64,000 nucleotides of DNA from Lachnoclostridium sp. (GCA_021770065.1 JAETRR010000011.1:1-64000); one strand, 5' to 3'. Counted from the stretch's first letter, positions 44,080 through 52,984 are shown. Notes: generated from the sequence alone by a model not told the origin. Numbers and translations are program-made.

Positions 44080-44793
44080 ATGGGTATTATTTGCTATGTT
44101 AAGGAAGAATTCAGGGTGATTACAGAACGGGATCCTGCTATTAAAAGTCCTATGGAGGTCTTGCTATACCCCAGCTTTCGTGCTATCTTAAGTTACAGGC
44201 TGGCACATAGGTGGTATGAGAGGGGGCACTATTTTCTTGCCAGATGGCTGTCTCAGAGAACGGTGCGGAAAACGGGCATTGAGATTCATCCCGGGGCTAA
44301 GATAGGAAAGGGTCTGTTTATTGACCATGGTTCCGGTGTGATCATTGGGGAGACGGCGATTATCGGCGATAATGTGACTCTTTATCAGGGAGTGACGTTA
44401 GGCGGTACAGGCAAGGAAAAGGGCAAGCGTCATCCTACTTTGAAGGATAATGTGATGGTGAGCGCCGGAGCCAAGATTCTGGGTTCCTTTACCATCGGGG
44501 AGAATTCCAAGATCGGTGCGGGATCTGTGGTGCTTAAGGAGGTACCGCCGAACTGTACGGTGGTCGGCGTTCCGGGCCGCATTGTGAAACGGGGAGACGT
44601 GAAAGTTCCCAGAAGCGATATGAACCAGGTGGATCTTCCGGATCCGGTTATGGACAGTCTCACGGAGCTTCGCCGTGAAAATGAGCGGCTTCATGCGGAA
44701 TTGGCGGAATTGAAGAAAAAGAAAGAAAAAAAGGAAAAAGATAAAAAGGACAAGGAAAAAGCAAAAAAGGAGAAACAGAATGAAAATCTATAA
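44080..44793 (+). CDS. cysE: Serine O-acetyltransferase
   Basis: A 237-residue CysE that makes O-acetylserine for cysteine synthesis. The left-handed beta-helix is clear: [21 protein letters not shown] near residue 67, then [16 protein letters not shown] with catalytic residues and [10 protein letters not shown]. The C terminus ends in about 30 residues of nearly pure lysine/glutamate, an unusual tail that also carries the ribosome site of cysS. It overlaps cysS by 14 bases. Control is by the cysteine T-box upstream. GGAGGAGGG precedes the ATG. Confidence 0.96.
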   Translation: MGIICYVKEEFRVITERDPAIKSPMEVLLYPSFRAILSYRLAHRWYERGHYFLARWLSQRTVRKTGIEIHPGAKIGKGLFIDHGSGVIIGETAIIGDNVTLYQGVTLGGTGKEKGKRHPTLKDNVMVSAGAKILGSFTIGENSKIGAGSVVLKEVPPNCTVVGVPGRIVKRGDVKVPRSDMNQVDLPDPVMDSLTELRRENERLHAELAELKKKKEKKEKDKKDKEKAKKEKQNENL

Positions 44794-46186
44794 TACCATA
44801 ACGAAGAAAAAAGAACCTTTTGTTCCTCTGGAGGAGGGAAAGGTGAAAATGTATGTCTGCGGCCCTACCGTGTACAATTTTATCCATATCGGCAACGCAA
44901 GGCCTATGATTGTTTTTGACACTGTCCGCCGTTATATGGAGCATAAAGGCTATGAGGTCAACTATGTGTCCAATTTCACGGATGTGGATGATAAAATTAT
45001 CAAAAAGGCCATTGAGGAGGGCGTGTCTGCCCAGGAGATCTCCGAGCGCTATATTGCCGAGTGCAAAAAGGATATGGAGATGATGAATGTAAAGCCTGCC
45101 ACTACCCATCCTTTGGCTACCCGGGAGATCGGCGGCATGCTGGAGATGATTCAGGAGCTTATAGACAAGGGCTATGCTTATGCGGTCAATGGAACCGTCT
45201 ATTTCCGCACCCGGAAGTTTGCAGACTACGGAAAGCTTTCTCACAAGAATCTGGACGATCTGCGCAGCGGCAGCCGCTCTCTTTTGGTGTCCGGGGAGGA
45301 TGAAAAGGAGGATTCCCTGGATTTTGTTCTCTGGAAGCCGAAAAAGGAAGGAGAGCCGTTCTGGGAGTCACCCTGGGGCGAGGGACGGCCGGGCTGGCAT
45401 ATTGAGTGTTCGGTGATGTCTAAGAAATATCTGGGTGAGCAGATCGACATTCACGCCGGCGGCGAGGATCTGGTGTTTCCCCACCATGAGAATGAGATTG
45501 CCCAGAGTGAAGCATGCAATGGCAAGGAATTTTCCAGATACTGGATGCACAATGCATTTTTAAATATTGATAATAAGAAAATGTCCAAATCTCTGGGAAA
45601 CTTTTTCACTGTCCGGGAGATCAGTGAGAAATACGATCTCCAGGTTCTGCGTTTCTTTATGCTGAGCGCCCATTACCGCAGCCCTCTGAACTTTAGTGCC
45701 GAGCAGATGGAATCCTCAAAGAACAGTCTTAACCGGATTGTGACGGCGGCGGAGAATCTGAAACATCTTCTTGGCAGTGCACCGGAGGGTTCGATGACCG
45801 AGAGCGAGACGGCTCACTATGAAGCTTCCGAGGAATTTGTGAAAAAGTTTGACGAGGCCATGGATGATGACTTCAATACGGCCGATGCCATTGCTGCCGT
45901 ATTTGAACTGGTAAAATATCTGAATACTCACACAAGCGGGGAGAATACAAAGGACTATCTGGAAAAATGTCTCGACCGTTTAAAAACACTCTGCGATATT
46001 CTGGGCCTGATTGTGGAGAAAAAGGAAGAGCTTCTGGATACGGATATTGAAATCCTGATTGCAGAACGCCAGGAAGCCAGGAAGGCAAAGAATTTTGCCC
46101 GTGCCGATGAGATAAGGAATCTTCTTCTGGAAAAAGGCATCGTACTGGAAGATACGCGCGAGGGTGTGAAATGGAAACGGGCGTAA
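44780..46186 (+). CDS. cysS: Cysteinyl-tRNA synthetase
   Basis: A 468-residue CysRS. The zinc/HIGH region reads [18 protein letters not shown] near residue 27, [10 protein letters not shown] and [11 protein letters not shown] hold further zinc ligands near residue 210-240, and the KMSKS loop is at [10 protein letters not shown] near residue 267. Length is normal. It is the second gene of the T-box unit, so its level should follow the charging of tRNA-Cys. It overlaps both cysE and mrnC. Confidence 0.97.
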   Translation: MKIYNTITKKKEPFVPLEEGKVKMYVCGPTVYNFIHIGNARPMIVFDTVRRYMEHKGYEVNYVSNFTDVDDKIIKKAIEEGVSAQEISERYIAECKKDMEMMNVKPATTHPLATREIGGMLEMIQELIDKGYAYAVNGTVYFRTRKFADYGKLSHKNLDDLRSGSRSLLVSGEDEKEDSLDFVLWKPKKEGEPFWESPWGEGRPGWHIECSVMSKKYLGEQIDIHAGGEDLVFPHHENEIAQSEACNGKEFSRYWMHNAFLNIDNKKMSKSLGNFFTVREISEKYDLQVLRFFMLSAHYRSPLNFSAEQMESSKNSLNRIVTAAENLKHLLGSAPEGSMTESETAHYEASEEFVKKFDEAMDDDFNTADAIAAVFELVKYLNTHTSGENTKDYLEKCLDRLKTLCDILGLIVEKKEELLDTDIEILIAERQEARKAKNFARADEIRNLLLEKGIVLEDTREGVKWKRA

Positions 46187-46620
46187 CAAATCTGATGGAA
46201 GAGATCCGCAGGACATTTGCTCTGAATGACGTGGATATCCGCAGCTATTCGCCCCTGGTACTGGCCTACATCGGAGACGGGATCTATGAGCTGGTGATCC
46301 GCTCCCTTCTGGCGGGACGTGGAAATGCCCATGTATCCGCACTGCACAAAAAGGCAAGCAGCCTGGTCAATGCAGCGGCCCAGTCGGCTATGTCGGGGCG
46401 GATCAAAGAGCGGCTTACGGAAGAAGAGCAGCAGATATTCCGCCGTGGACGTAATGCCAATACTGCCACTATGGCAAAGCATGCCTCCATGTCCGATTAC
46501 CGGAGGGCTACCGGGTTTGAGGCATTGATGGGGTATCTGTATCTTACAGGACAGACGGAGCGTCTGCTTGAGCTGGTAAAACTGGGACTGGAGGAAGAAC
46601 TGTGCGGTACGAAGAACTGA
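46171..46620 (+). CDS. mrnC: Mini-ribonuclease 3
   Basis: A 149-residue Mini-III, an RNase III-like dimer without the RNA-binding domain that matures 23S rRNA in Firmicutes. The catalytic block is [15 protein letters not shown] near residue 30, and the second acidic helix is [16 protein letters not shown] near residue 110. It sits after cysS, the same place as in Bacillus, and overlaps both neighbours. Confidence 0.94.
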   Translation: METGVTNLMEEIRRTFALNDVDIRSYSPLVLAYIGDGIYELVIRSLLAGRGNAHVSALHKKASSLVNAAAQSAMSGRIKERLTEEEQQIFRRGRNANTATMAKHASMSDYRRATGFEALMGYLYLTGQTERLLELVKLGLEEELCGTKN

Positions 46621-47348
46621 CCATAGAGGGAAGAAATGCGGTCTTAGAGGCATTTCGATCCGGAAAAACCATAGACAAGCTGTTTGTGCAGGACGGATGC
46701 CAGGATGGAATTGTAAATACCATTAAGCGAGAGGCACGAAAGCAGGACACAATTATCAACTTTGTTAAAAAAGAGCGCCTGGATCAGATATCGGAAACAG
46801 GGCATCACCAGGGAGTGATTGCCTTTGCCGCAGCCTATGCTTACGCAGAGGTGGAGGATATTCTGGCGGCTGCCAGGGAAAAGGGAGAGGATCCGTTTAT
46901 CTTCCTTCTGGATAATATTGAGGATCCTCATAATCTGGGGGCCATTATCCGGACAGCCAATCTGGCCGGAGCCCACGGGGTGATTATCCCGAAGCGGCGG
47001 GCCTGCGGCTTGACGGCTGCGGTTTTAAGAGCCTCCGCCGGGGCATTGAATTACACTCCGGTTGCCAAGGTGACAAATCTGGCCGCAGCGATCGAAGAAC
47101 TCAAGAAGGAAGGCATCTGGTTTGTCTGTGCGCAGATGGGGGGAGAGAGCATGTACCGCCTGAAGCTCACAGGACCCATCGGCCTGGTGATTGGAAATGA
47201 GGGGGACGGTGTAAGCCGCCTTGTGCAGGAAAAATGTGATTTTACGGCATCCATTCCCATGCGTGGAAATATTGATTCTCTGAATGCTTCGGTGGCTGCA
47301 GGCGTTCTGGCCTATGAAATTGTGAGGCAGAGGATGAACGAAGAGTGA
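46602..47348 (+). CDS. rlmB: 23S rRNA 2'-O-ribose guanosine methyltransferase, TrmH family
   Basis: A 248-residue SPOUT methyltransferase. The N-terminal substrate domain starts [19 protein letters not shown]. The knotted C-terminal domain shows DNIEDPHNLGAIIRTA near residue 105, LVIGNEGDGVSRLV near residue 195, and SIPMRGNIDSLNASVAAGV, the SAM-binding motif 3. It starts with GTG inside mrnC after GGAGG. The order mrnC-rlmB is conserved in Firmicutes. Confidence 0.95.
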   Translation: MRYEELTIEGRNAVLEAFRSGKTIDKLFVQDGCQDGIVNTIKREARKQDTIINFVKKERLDQISETGHHQGVIAFAAAYAYAEVEDILAAAREKGEDPFIFLLDNIEDPHNLGAIIRTANLAGAHGVIIPKRRACGLTAAVLRASAGALNYTPVAKVTNLAAAIEELKKEGIWFVCAQMGGESMYRLKLTGPIGLVIGNEGDGVSRLVQEKCDFTASIPMRGNIDSLNASVAAGVLAYEIVRQRMNEE

Positions 47349-47451
47349 AGCATGAAATCCGTGCTTTCAGCAATCGGAAAATTTGCAAAGCTGCGCAAAG
47401 GGTGCAATAGACTGTGTGAGCGGCGGACGTGCCGGATATGGAGAAAGGGAC

Positions 47452-48030
47452 ATGGAAAAAAGAGAACGGCTTACAGATGAAGAGCTGATAGAAAAAATCA
47501 ATGCAGGGGAGAATGCCTGTATGGATGTGTTGATTGAACGCTATAAGCGCCGAGTCCGCAATCAAGCCAGGCCTTTGTATCTCATCGGCGGAGACAGTGA
47601 CGATCTGATCCAGGAGGGAATGCTTGGGCTGTTTAAAGCCATCCGTGATTACCGCCCGGAGAAATCGGACTCCTTTGAGGCATTTGCAGTTCTATGTATC
47701 TCCCGTCAGCTCTACAGTGCAATCCAGGCGGCAGGGCGCTTAAAGCATGCGCCCTTAAATTCCTATGTAGAGCTTTCACCGGAGCTCGGGGAGCATGCAG
47801 AGGGGCTGAAAGGAAAAAGTCCCGAAGAACTTCTCATTGATCAGGAGAATATTGAAAGTCTCAAGGCAGAGATTCTTAAAGTAGCAACACCCCTGGAGCA
47901 GGAGATTCTGACAGCCTATTTAAACGGACAGAGCTATACGGAGATCGCCCAGCGGTTGAATAAGGAACCGAAATCCATTGACAATGCCCTGCAGCGGATT
48001 CGCAGGAAGCTGCGAAGGACAAACGGATAA
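47452..48030 (+). CDS. sigH: RNA polymerase sigma factor SigH-like
   Basis: A 192-residue sigma-70-family factor. Region 2 shows YLIGGDSDDLIQEGMLGLFKAIRDY near residue 44, and region 4 near residue 160 has SYTEIAQRLNKEPKSIDNALQRIRRKL. Its position after cysS-mrnC-rlmB equals that of sigH (Spo0H) in Bacillus, though yacP is missing. That context supports the transition-state sigma role over other small sigma factors. ATG 47452 follows GAAAGGGA. The stop codon lies within the arm of a long palindrome. Confidence 0.88.
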   Translation: MEKRERLTDEELIEKINAGENACMDVLIERYKRRVRNQARPLYLIGGDSDDLIQEGMLGLFKAIRDYRPEKSDSFEAFAVLCISRQLYSAIQAAGRLKHAPLNSYVELSPELGEHAEGLKGKSPEELLIDQENIESLKAEILKVATPLEQEILTAYLNGQSYTEIAQRLNKEPKSIDNALQRIRRKLRRTNG

Positions 48031-48225
48031 AATTGGAAGCAGACAGACCGGGCGCAGCGGCCCTCCGGCTTTTCCGATATCAGGTGTCCGGCTGTTCGCG
48101 TACAGGATGTCTGATATTAGCGGACTTTTGTCCGATAAGAGCAGACATCCTGTACGAGAACCGTCCGAACACAGATATGGAAAAGCCGGAGGGCCGCTGC
48201 GCCCGGTCTGTCTGCTTCCAATTTT
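48029..48225. repeat. Large palindromic element (copy 2) after sigH
   Basis: A 197-base inverted repeat starting at the sigH stop. The outer arms match perfectly for 47 bases (from AAAATTGGAAGCAGACAGAC through GGCTTTTCC), so this end is A-stem-T like a two-way terminator. The core is the copy 1 core in reverse orientation, with an apical GGAC-TTTT-GTCC. The outer arms share no sequence with copy 1. Confidence 0.88.
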
Positions 48226-48303
48226 ATTCACAAAAAATTAATGATTTAAAATCCCTTTTTTCCCTATTCCATGTTATAATCTAAACGGGAAGGAGGGGAT
48301 TTT

Positions 48304-49917
48304 TTGTCGAATTATGTAATGGGCACCGGTCCTTACCTGTTGGCCGGCTTTCTGACATATCTGGTTTTTCGGGCGGTTATCTGGCTTTTGTATTATAAGG
48401 GAGAGATGCGTGTACCTATTCTGCACGAAGCAGGATTTGCCCTGCTTGCATTTCTGTTCCTTGCCCTGTTTGCATCCTCTGTGTCACCGGCCCTTGGCTT
48501 TTCTTTAAAGCCGGATTGGAAGACAATCTCTTTTATTCCTGTAAAGGGAAGCATTGATTTGGTAAAGAGCCAGGGTATAGGGGCTCTCTTCGGGGCGGTT
48601 GCCAGGTTTATACCATTCGGCTTTCTGATTCCCCTTTTATTCCGTCGCTATCAGCGGTTTTTTAAGGTGCTTTTTCTGTGCGGAGGAGTATCTTTTATTA
48701 TAGAAGTGTTCCAGATTTTTCTTACAGGCGTAACGGCCAGTCTGGATGAATTTCTTTTAAGCCTGGCAGGGATTTTTCTCGGGTATTTCCTGTTCGGAAT
48801 CGTAAGAATTTATTTTCGTGAAATTGAGCGTATGGGGACAGTAAAGCGTTCACGAAGGAGAGACGTTCCCTTTATAGTGAAAAAGGAACTGGAATTTCTG
48901 GTGGTTCTTCTGTTTGCGGCAGTTATGGCGACAGGAACCCGGATGGAGGTTCAGCGTGTAAAGGAGGAAAAGGCAGCCCGGGCGGAGCTGGAAAAGAAGC
49001 AGGAAGAGGAGCGCAGGGCTGCACAGGAAGCCGAGGAGGCACGGATTGCAGAGGAAGAAGCCAAGAAGCTGAAGGTGTCGGATCAGATGCCGGAGCTTTC
49101 CCTGGAAGCAGGGACGGCCTGCCTGTTTTCATTGGATGACGATATGATTCTCTATGAGAAAAACGGGACAGAACGGGTGGTTCCGGCTAGTACCGCCAAA
49201 CTTCTCACGGCTTTGACGGTGCTGAAATATTGCGGAGCGGATGAAGTTCTGACGGCAGGCGAGGAAATCAGCCTGATCAGCCAGGGAGCATCCACTGCAA
49301 GCCTGAAAACGGGAATGCGGGGGAGTGTCCGGACGTTCCTGGGAGCCATGCTGATCCCTTCGGGCAATGATGCGGCTTATTCCCTGGCCAATTATACGGG
49401 ACATAAGATTCTGGGGGATGAAAATGCTTCCACGGCCGATGCGGTAGCGGCATTTGTGGAGGCCATGAATGCGTATGGGGCAGAACTGGAGCTGGAGGAT
49501 TCTAACTTTGTGACACCGGACGGAGACCAGGCAGATAACCAGTATACCACGGCCAGGGATATGGTGCGGATCGCAAAGGCCTGCATGGGGAATGAGACCA
49601 TAATGGAGATTGTTAAGGGCAAGTCCTTCCGCGCTCTTTTTGAAAATGCGGATATTACCTATCAGAACAGCAATCAGCTTGTCCGTCCCGGAGATACCTA
49701 TTATTATGAGGGGGCTGTGGGTCTGAAAACCGGCAGTGTTGATGATGCCAAATGTCTGGTGGGAGCTTTGGAGGCAGACGGCCGCCGCTACGTGGCCGCC
49801 GTGATGCAGGATACGGACGAGGGGCGGTATAAAGATATGAAGATTCTGTTTGACCATGTGACAGGAGGCGGCAGTGAAACGCCTGAGACAGAAGGTGAAG
49901 GCGGGGAGGAAGAATAG
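48304..49917 (+). CDS. VanZ-like domain fused to D-alanyl-D-alanine carboxypeptidase
   Basis: A 537-residue fusion. Residues 5-165 form a VanZ-like membrane domain with five hydrophobic segments, and another segment spans about 197-215. A charged coiled coil (about 217-255) leads to a peptidase S11 (DacA/PBP5-like) domain with the three catalytic motifs: STAKLL near residue 298, SGN near residue 353 and LKTGSVDDAK near residue 478. The S11 part would trim D-Ala from stem peptides outside the cell. VanZ proteins can lower teicoplanin binding. TTG 48304 follows GGAGGGG. TATAAT at 48275-48280 marks its own promoter. Confidence 0.88.
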   Translation: MSNYVMGTGPYLLAGFLTYLVFRAVIWLLYYKGEMRVPILHEAGFALLAFLFLALFASSVSPALGFSLKPDWKTISFIPVKGSIDLVKSQGIGALFGAVARFIPFGFLIPLLFRRYQRFFKVLFLCGGVSFIIEVFQIFLTGVTASLDEFLLSLAGIFLGYFLFGIVRIYFREIERMGTVKRSRRRDVPFIVKKELEFLVVLLFAAVMATGTRMEVQRVKEEKAARAELEKKQEEERRAAQEAEEARIAEEEAKKLKVSDQMPELSLEAGTACLFSLDDDMILYEKNGTERVVPASTAKLLTALTVLKYCGADEVLTAGEEISLISQGASTASLKTGMRGSVRTFLGAMLIPSGNDAAYSLANYTGHKILGDENASTADAVAAFVEAMNAYGAELELEDSNFVTPDGDQADNQYTTARDMVRIAKACMGNETIMEIVKGKSFRALFENADITYQNSNQLVRPGDTYYYEGAVGLKTGSVDDAKCLVGALEADGRRYVAAVMQDTDEGRYKDMKILFDHVTGGGSETPETEGEGGEEE

Positions 49918-49961
49918 ATTTTATACGTTGGAAAATTTTGATTTGGCTTATCTGTTATACC

Positions 49962-49998
49962 AAAAAGGGGCTGCCGGGATATAAGGCAGTCCCTTTTT
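49962..49998. terminator. Terminator between the VanZ-carboxypeptidase gene and the small convergent gene
   Basis: AAAAAGGGGCTGCC pairs with GGCAGTCCCTTTTT around a nine-base loop. A and T tracts at both ends suit use from either strand. Confidence 0.88.
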
Positions 49999-50003
49999 GA
50001 AGG

Positions 50004-50186
50004 TTATTGCTTTTGCGCGGCTTTGGGCTGGTAATGATAGACTTCCTCATAGGATTCCCTTTCGGCTTCCGTCGCAGGCGCGCTTGGAATCAGGCCGGTA
50101 CAATCCATGGCAGAGCAGGAATTTCCCAGGTAGTCGTAGCCTTCAATTATTTCCTGATTGTTATTTTTGTTTTTTTCTTTCATCAT
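50004..50186 (-). CDS. Small conserved-looking protein, 60 residues
   Basis: A 60-residue acidic protein on the minus strand, starting MMKEKNKNNNQEIIEGYDYLG and containing CSAMDCTGLIPSAP followed by a charged YEEVYHY tail. AGGAG lies six bases before the first ATG, and a shared terminator follows. I recall small clostridial hypotheticals with a similar DCTGLIP motif, but no function is known. There is no signal peptide. The two cysteines could bind a metal or form a modification site. It fits the gap between dacF-like and htrA genes. Confidence 0.65.
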   Translation of the reverse strand: MMKEKNKNNNQEIIEGYDYLGNSCSAMDCTGLIPSAPATEAERESYEEVYHYQPKAAQKQ

Positions 50187-50390
50187 ACATCTCCTATTCA
50201 TTTTCCTGTATTCAGATTTTTTTATTGTTTGCAAAATGCGTGGAAACATGCGGCAGGACACAGAAAAAACACAGGAAGATCACATATTTTCCATAGAAGC
50301 GCCACAATTGCACCATAATTTTTGCTTACAATAAGCACAGTAAAACAAATGAAGTTCAAATTTAAACACAGCAGGATTTTTGTGTATTGC

Positions 50391-50621
50391 GGAACTGGAA
50401 AACAGTAATATCCGGACAGTGCACAAATCAATTTTCAGACGCAAGTTTTCTGCAGCTGGAAATTGATTTAGGCTAAGGTGTACTGGAAGGATATTACGGA
50501 ACTGGAAACAGCAATTTCCTTTTCAACACACAAATCGATTTACAGACGCAGTTTTTTGCGGCTGGAAATTGATTTAGGCTAAGGTGTGTTGAAAAGGAGA
50601 TTGCGGAACTGGAATAGGAGG
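50391..50621 (+). repeat. Structured hairpin repeat, tandem pair upstream of htrA
   Basis: Two tandem hairpins, period 106. The first pairs GTAATATCC (50405-50413) with GGATATTAC (50489-50497). The second pairs GCAATTTCC (50511-50519) with GGAGATTGC (50596-50604), and TTTTCAACACAC with GTGTGTTGAAAA perfectly, so changes in one arm are matched in the other. Both keep AAATTGATTTAGGCTAAG. The tail GGAACTGGAATAGGAGG ends nine bases before the htrA ATG. Confidence 0.88.
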
Positions 50622-50630
50622 TCTCAAGAA

Positions 50631-51824
50631 ATGAAAAAAGGATTAAAAACCATAGCCCTGGCGTTGGTATTCGGTGTGACGGCCAGCGCAGCATTTCAAG
50701 GAAGTAATTTATTAATAGAGCAGTGGACAGGAGAAGAAGCGCAGACAGAGATAACGGGAGGCGTTCAGCTGAATCAGACTTCCGGTCAGACAGCAGGAGG
50801 AGAAGTGAATACGAGCAGCACTGCAGGCGCAGCAAAGGACATTTCCGGAATTGCCAGCCAGGCAATGCCTTCGGTAGTCTCTATCACCAACAAGAGCGTA
50901 CAGGAAATGCGTCTGTTCGGACAGTCCCAGGCATTTGAGAGCGAAAGCCGGGGAACGGGAATCATTATCGGCCAGACAGATACGGAACTTCTCCTTGTAA
51001 CGAATCATCATGTAGTAAATGGTGCAAATGAAATCAGTGTGGGTTTTGTGGATGGTGAGATAGCGGAGGCGAAGCTCAAAGGTTCCGACACAGGCAGGGA
51101 TCTGGCAGTCCTGTCTGTGAAAATGGAAGAGATTCCCGCAAAAACAAAGGAAGAGATTCGTGTAATAGAACTTGGAAAATCCTCCGAACTCAAGGTAGGA
51201 GAGCAGGTGGTGGCTATCGGCAACGCCCTTGGCTACGGACAGTCTGTAACTACAGGAATTGTAAGCGCTCTTAACCGGGAAGTGACGATTGAGAATAACA
51301 CAAATACACTGATTCAGACAGACGCAGCCATCAACCCGGGCAACAGCGGCGGTGCGCTTCTGAACATGAACGGCCAGCTTATCGGCATCAACTCTGCAAA
51401 ATATTCCGACACGAATGTGGAGGGTATGGGGTATGCCATTCCGGTGGACGATGTACTGGATATAATCGAAGGACTTATGAACCGGACCTTACGGGAAGAG
51501 AAGGCTCCGGAGGGTGAACAGGGCTTCCTGGGAATCACCGGACAGGACGTGACCACGGAAGTATCAGATGCCTATGATATGCCGAAGGGAGTTTATATTA
51601 CTTCTGTGGAAGAAGGCTCCGGAGCGGCAGCGGCAGGACTTAAGAAAGGGGACATTATTACAAGATTTGACGGCAGCAGCGTAAGCACACTGGCGGAACT
51701 TAAGGAGCAGCTTTCTTATTACAAAGAAGGCGAGCAGGTGAAGCTTACTGTGAGCATGGCGGCAGAAGGAGAATATCAGGAACAGGTTGTAACAGTGACT
51801 CTTGGAGAGAACAAGGGACAATAA
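50631..51824 (+). CDS. HtrA/DegP-like serine protease
   Basis: A 397-residue membrane-anchored S1C protease for extracytoplasmic protein quality control. A signal anchor covers residues 6-24, then a low-complexity Gln/Thr/Gly linker. The catalytic triad appears as TNHHVVNGA (His), GRDLAVL (Asp) and NPGNSGGALLN (Ser, near residue 238). A single PDZ domain (about 300-390) has VEEGSGAAAAGLKKGDII. Length and order are those of Firmicutes HtrA. Its ribosome site is within the repeat tail. The next feature is palindrome copy 3. Confidence 0.94.
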   Translation: MKKGLKTIALALVFGVTASAAFQGSNLLIEQWTGEEAQTEITGGVQLNQTSGQTAGGEVNTSSTAGAAKDISGIASQAMPSVVSITNKSVQEMRLFGQSQAFESESRGTGIIIGQTDTELLLVTNHHVVNGANEISVGFVDGEIAEAKLKGSDTGRDLAVLSVKMEEIPAKTKEEIRVIELGKSSELKVGEQVVAIGNALGYGQSVTTGIVSALNREVTIENNTNTLIQTDAAINPGNSGGALLNMNGQLIGINSAKYSDTNVEGMGYAIPVDDVLDIIEGLMNRTLREEKAPEGEQGFLGITGQDVTTEVSDAYDMPKGVYITSVEEGSGAAAAGLKKGDIITRFDGSSVSTLAELKEQLSYYKEGEQVKLTVSMAAEGEYQEQVVTVTLGENKGQ

Positions 51825-51845
51825 CAGATAAGAAACAGGAGATAG

Positions 51846-51957
51846 AAGGGGCTCCCTAAACAGGGCAGCAGGCTTTTCCGGTATCCGTCGTACGCGAATC
51901 ACCTGGACGCGGATATCGGAAATAAATGTCTGCTGCCCTGTTTTTAGGGAGCCCCTT
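51846..51957. repeat. Large palindromic element (copy 3, short) after htrA
   Basis: A 112-base inverted repeat: AAGGGGCTCCCTAAACAGGG plus CAGCAG pairs with its complement near 51957, apart from a two-base insertion. Inside, GGCTTTTCCGGTATCCG and CGGATATCGGA resemble the flanks of the core, and GTACGCGAA plus CCTGGAC match its right half. The left half of the core is missing, so this looks like a deletion form. Confidence 0.75.
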
Positions 51958-52054
51958 GATCTTGATTTTACTAATTATAAGAAATCTGAAGCGCGAAAAG
52001 AAAGAGAAAAAGCTTGATACATCGAAGAATTCTATGATATGATAAAATTATCTG

Positions 52055-52135
52055 ATTGATATATCAATATTACAATTTTTCAAAAAACTATTGACATAAA
52101 CAAGCAATTGAGCTAATATATTGATATATCAATAT
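52055..52135 (+). promoter_or_regulatory. GntR-gene promoter with two palindromic operators
   Basis: TTGACA (52091-52096) and TAATAT (52114-52119) are 17 bases apart. ATTGATATATCAAT occurs twice, at 52055-52068 upstream and inside 52118-52135 across the start site. Two identical palindromes around one promoter fit repression by the GntR protein encoded next, perhaps with looping. Confidence 0.85.
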
Positions 52136-52170
52136 ACCGTTATACTAATATAATAGAAAAGGTGATTGAT

Positions 52171-52887
52171 ATGATTGACAAGACAAGTCCAATTCCAATG
52201 TATTTTCAGCTTAAAGAGATGCTGAAGGGTATGATCAAATCCGGGGAGCTGAAGCCGGGTGATCGTATTTATTCGGAGAATGAGCTGTGTGAGATGTATG
52301 ATGTGAGCCGGATTACTGCCAAGCGCGCACTGGATGAGATGGTGAGGGAGGGGTATCTGTACCGCCTGCCAGGCAGAGGAAGCTTTGTCCAGGGCAGAAA
52401 GATTGATCACACATTATCCAATTTCTACTCATTTACCGAGGAGGTTAAAAAACAGGGAATGACACCCTCTTCCAGGATTATTGAGCTTAAGGTGGTTCCG
52501 GCGGACGAGCTGGTCAGCGAGGCGCTTGGGATTGAGGAGGGAGCGGCCGTAACTTTTGTCCAGCGCCTGCGTATGGCAGACGACAGCGTTATTGCCCTGG
52601 ATCATTCCTACATACCCCTTTCTGTCTGTGAGCGTATTACATTCGAGGAATTGGAGAACAATTCATTGTATCAGGTACTAAGGGAAAAAGGAATCACACC
52701 GGATCGTGCAACGGAATCCTTTTTTGCCGAACCGCTTATGGAGAAAGATGCCGGACTTTTGAATATGGAAACGGGAACGGCGGCATTGAAGGTATGCCGG
52801 CTTACCTACAGCAATGACAGGCTCATTGAATTTAATTACCGTTATTATAAAGGCCAGCAGTATCGCTACACCATAGAGCTAAAATGA
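52171..52887 (+). CDS. GntR-family (HutC/UbiC-type) regulator
   Basis: A 238-residue GntR repressor. The winged helix fills residues 1-70 (PMYFQLKEMLKGMIKSGELK, then SENELCEMYDVSRITAKRAL and LYRLPGRGSFV). The C-terminal UTRA domain has FVQRLRMADD and IEFNYRYYKGQQYRY. UTRA members sense sugars or amino-sugar phosphates. It leads the importer-NanE-kinase unit and has palindromic sites in its own promoter, so it likely controls the operon by an amino-sugar signal. Confidence 0.92.
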   Translation: MIDKTSPIPMYFQLKEMLKGMIKSGELKPGDRIYSENELCEMYDVSRITAKRALDEMVREGYLYRLPGRGSFVQGRKIDHTLSNFYSFTEEVKKQGMTPSSRIIELKVVPADELVSEALGIEEGAAVTFVQRLRMADDSVIALDHSYIPLSVCERITFEELENNSLYQVLREKGITPDRATESFFAEPLMEKDAGLLNMETGTAALKVCRLTYSNDRLIEFNYRYYKGQQYRYTIELK

Positions 52888-52984
52888 ATCTGTCCGAAAT
52901 CTTCCGCAGATACGGTACAGATTTCGGGCGGGATTTAGGGAGAGGTACTTGATCCAATACGTAATTTTGCGAGAAGGAGAAAGT

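Noticed and set aside
47978-48284. Forward frames reading through the palindrome after sigH
   Set aside because: They only exist because both palindrome arms lack stops; there is no ribosome site and no protein-like composition.
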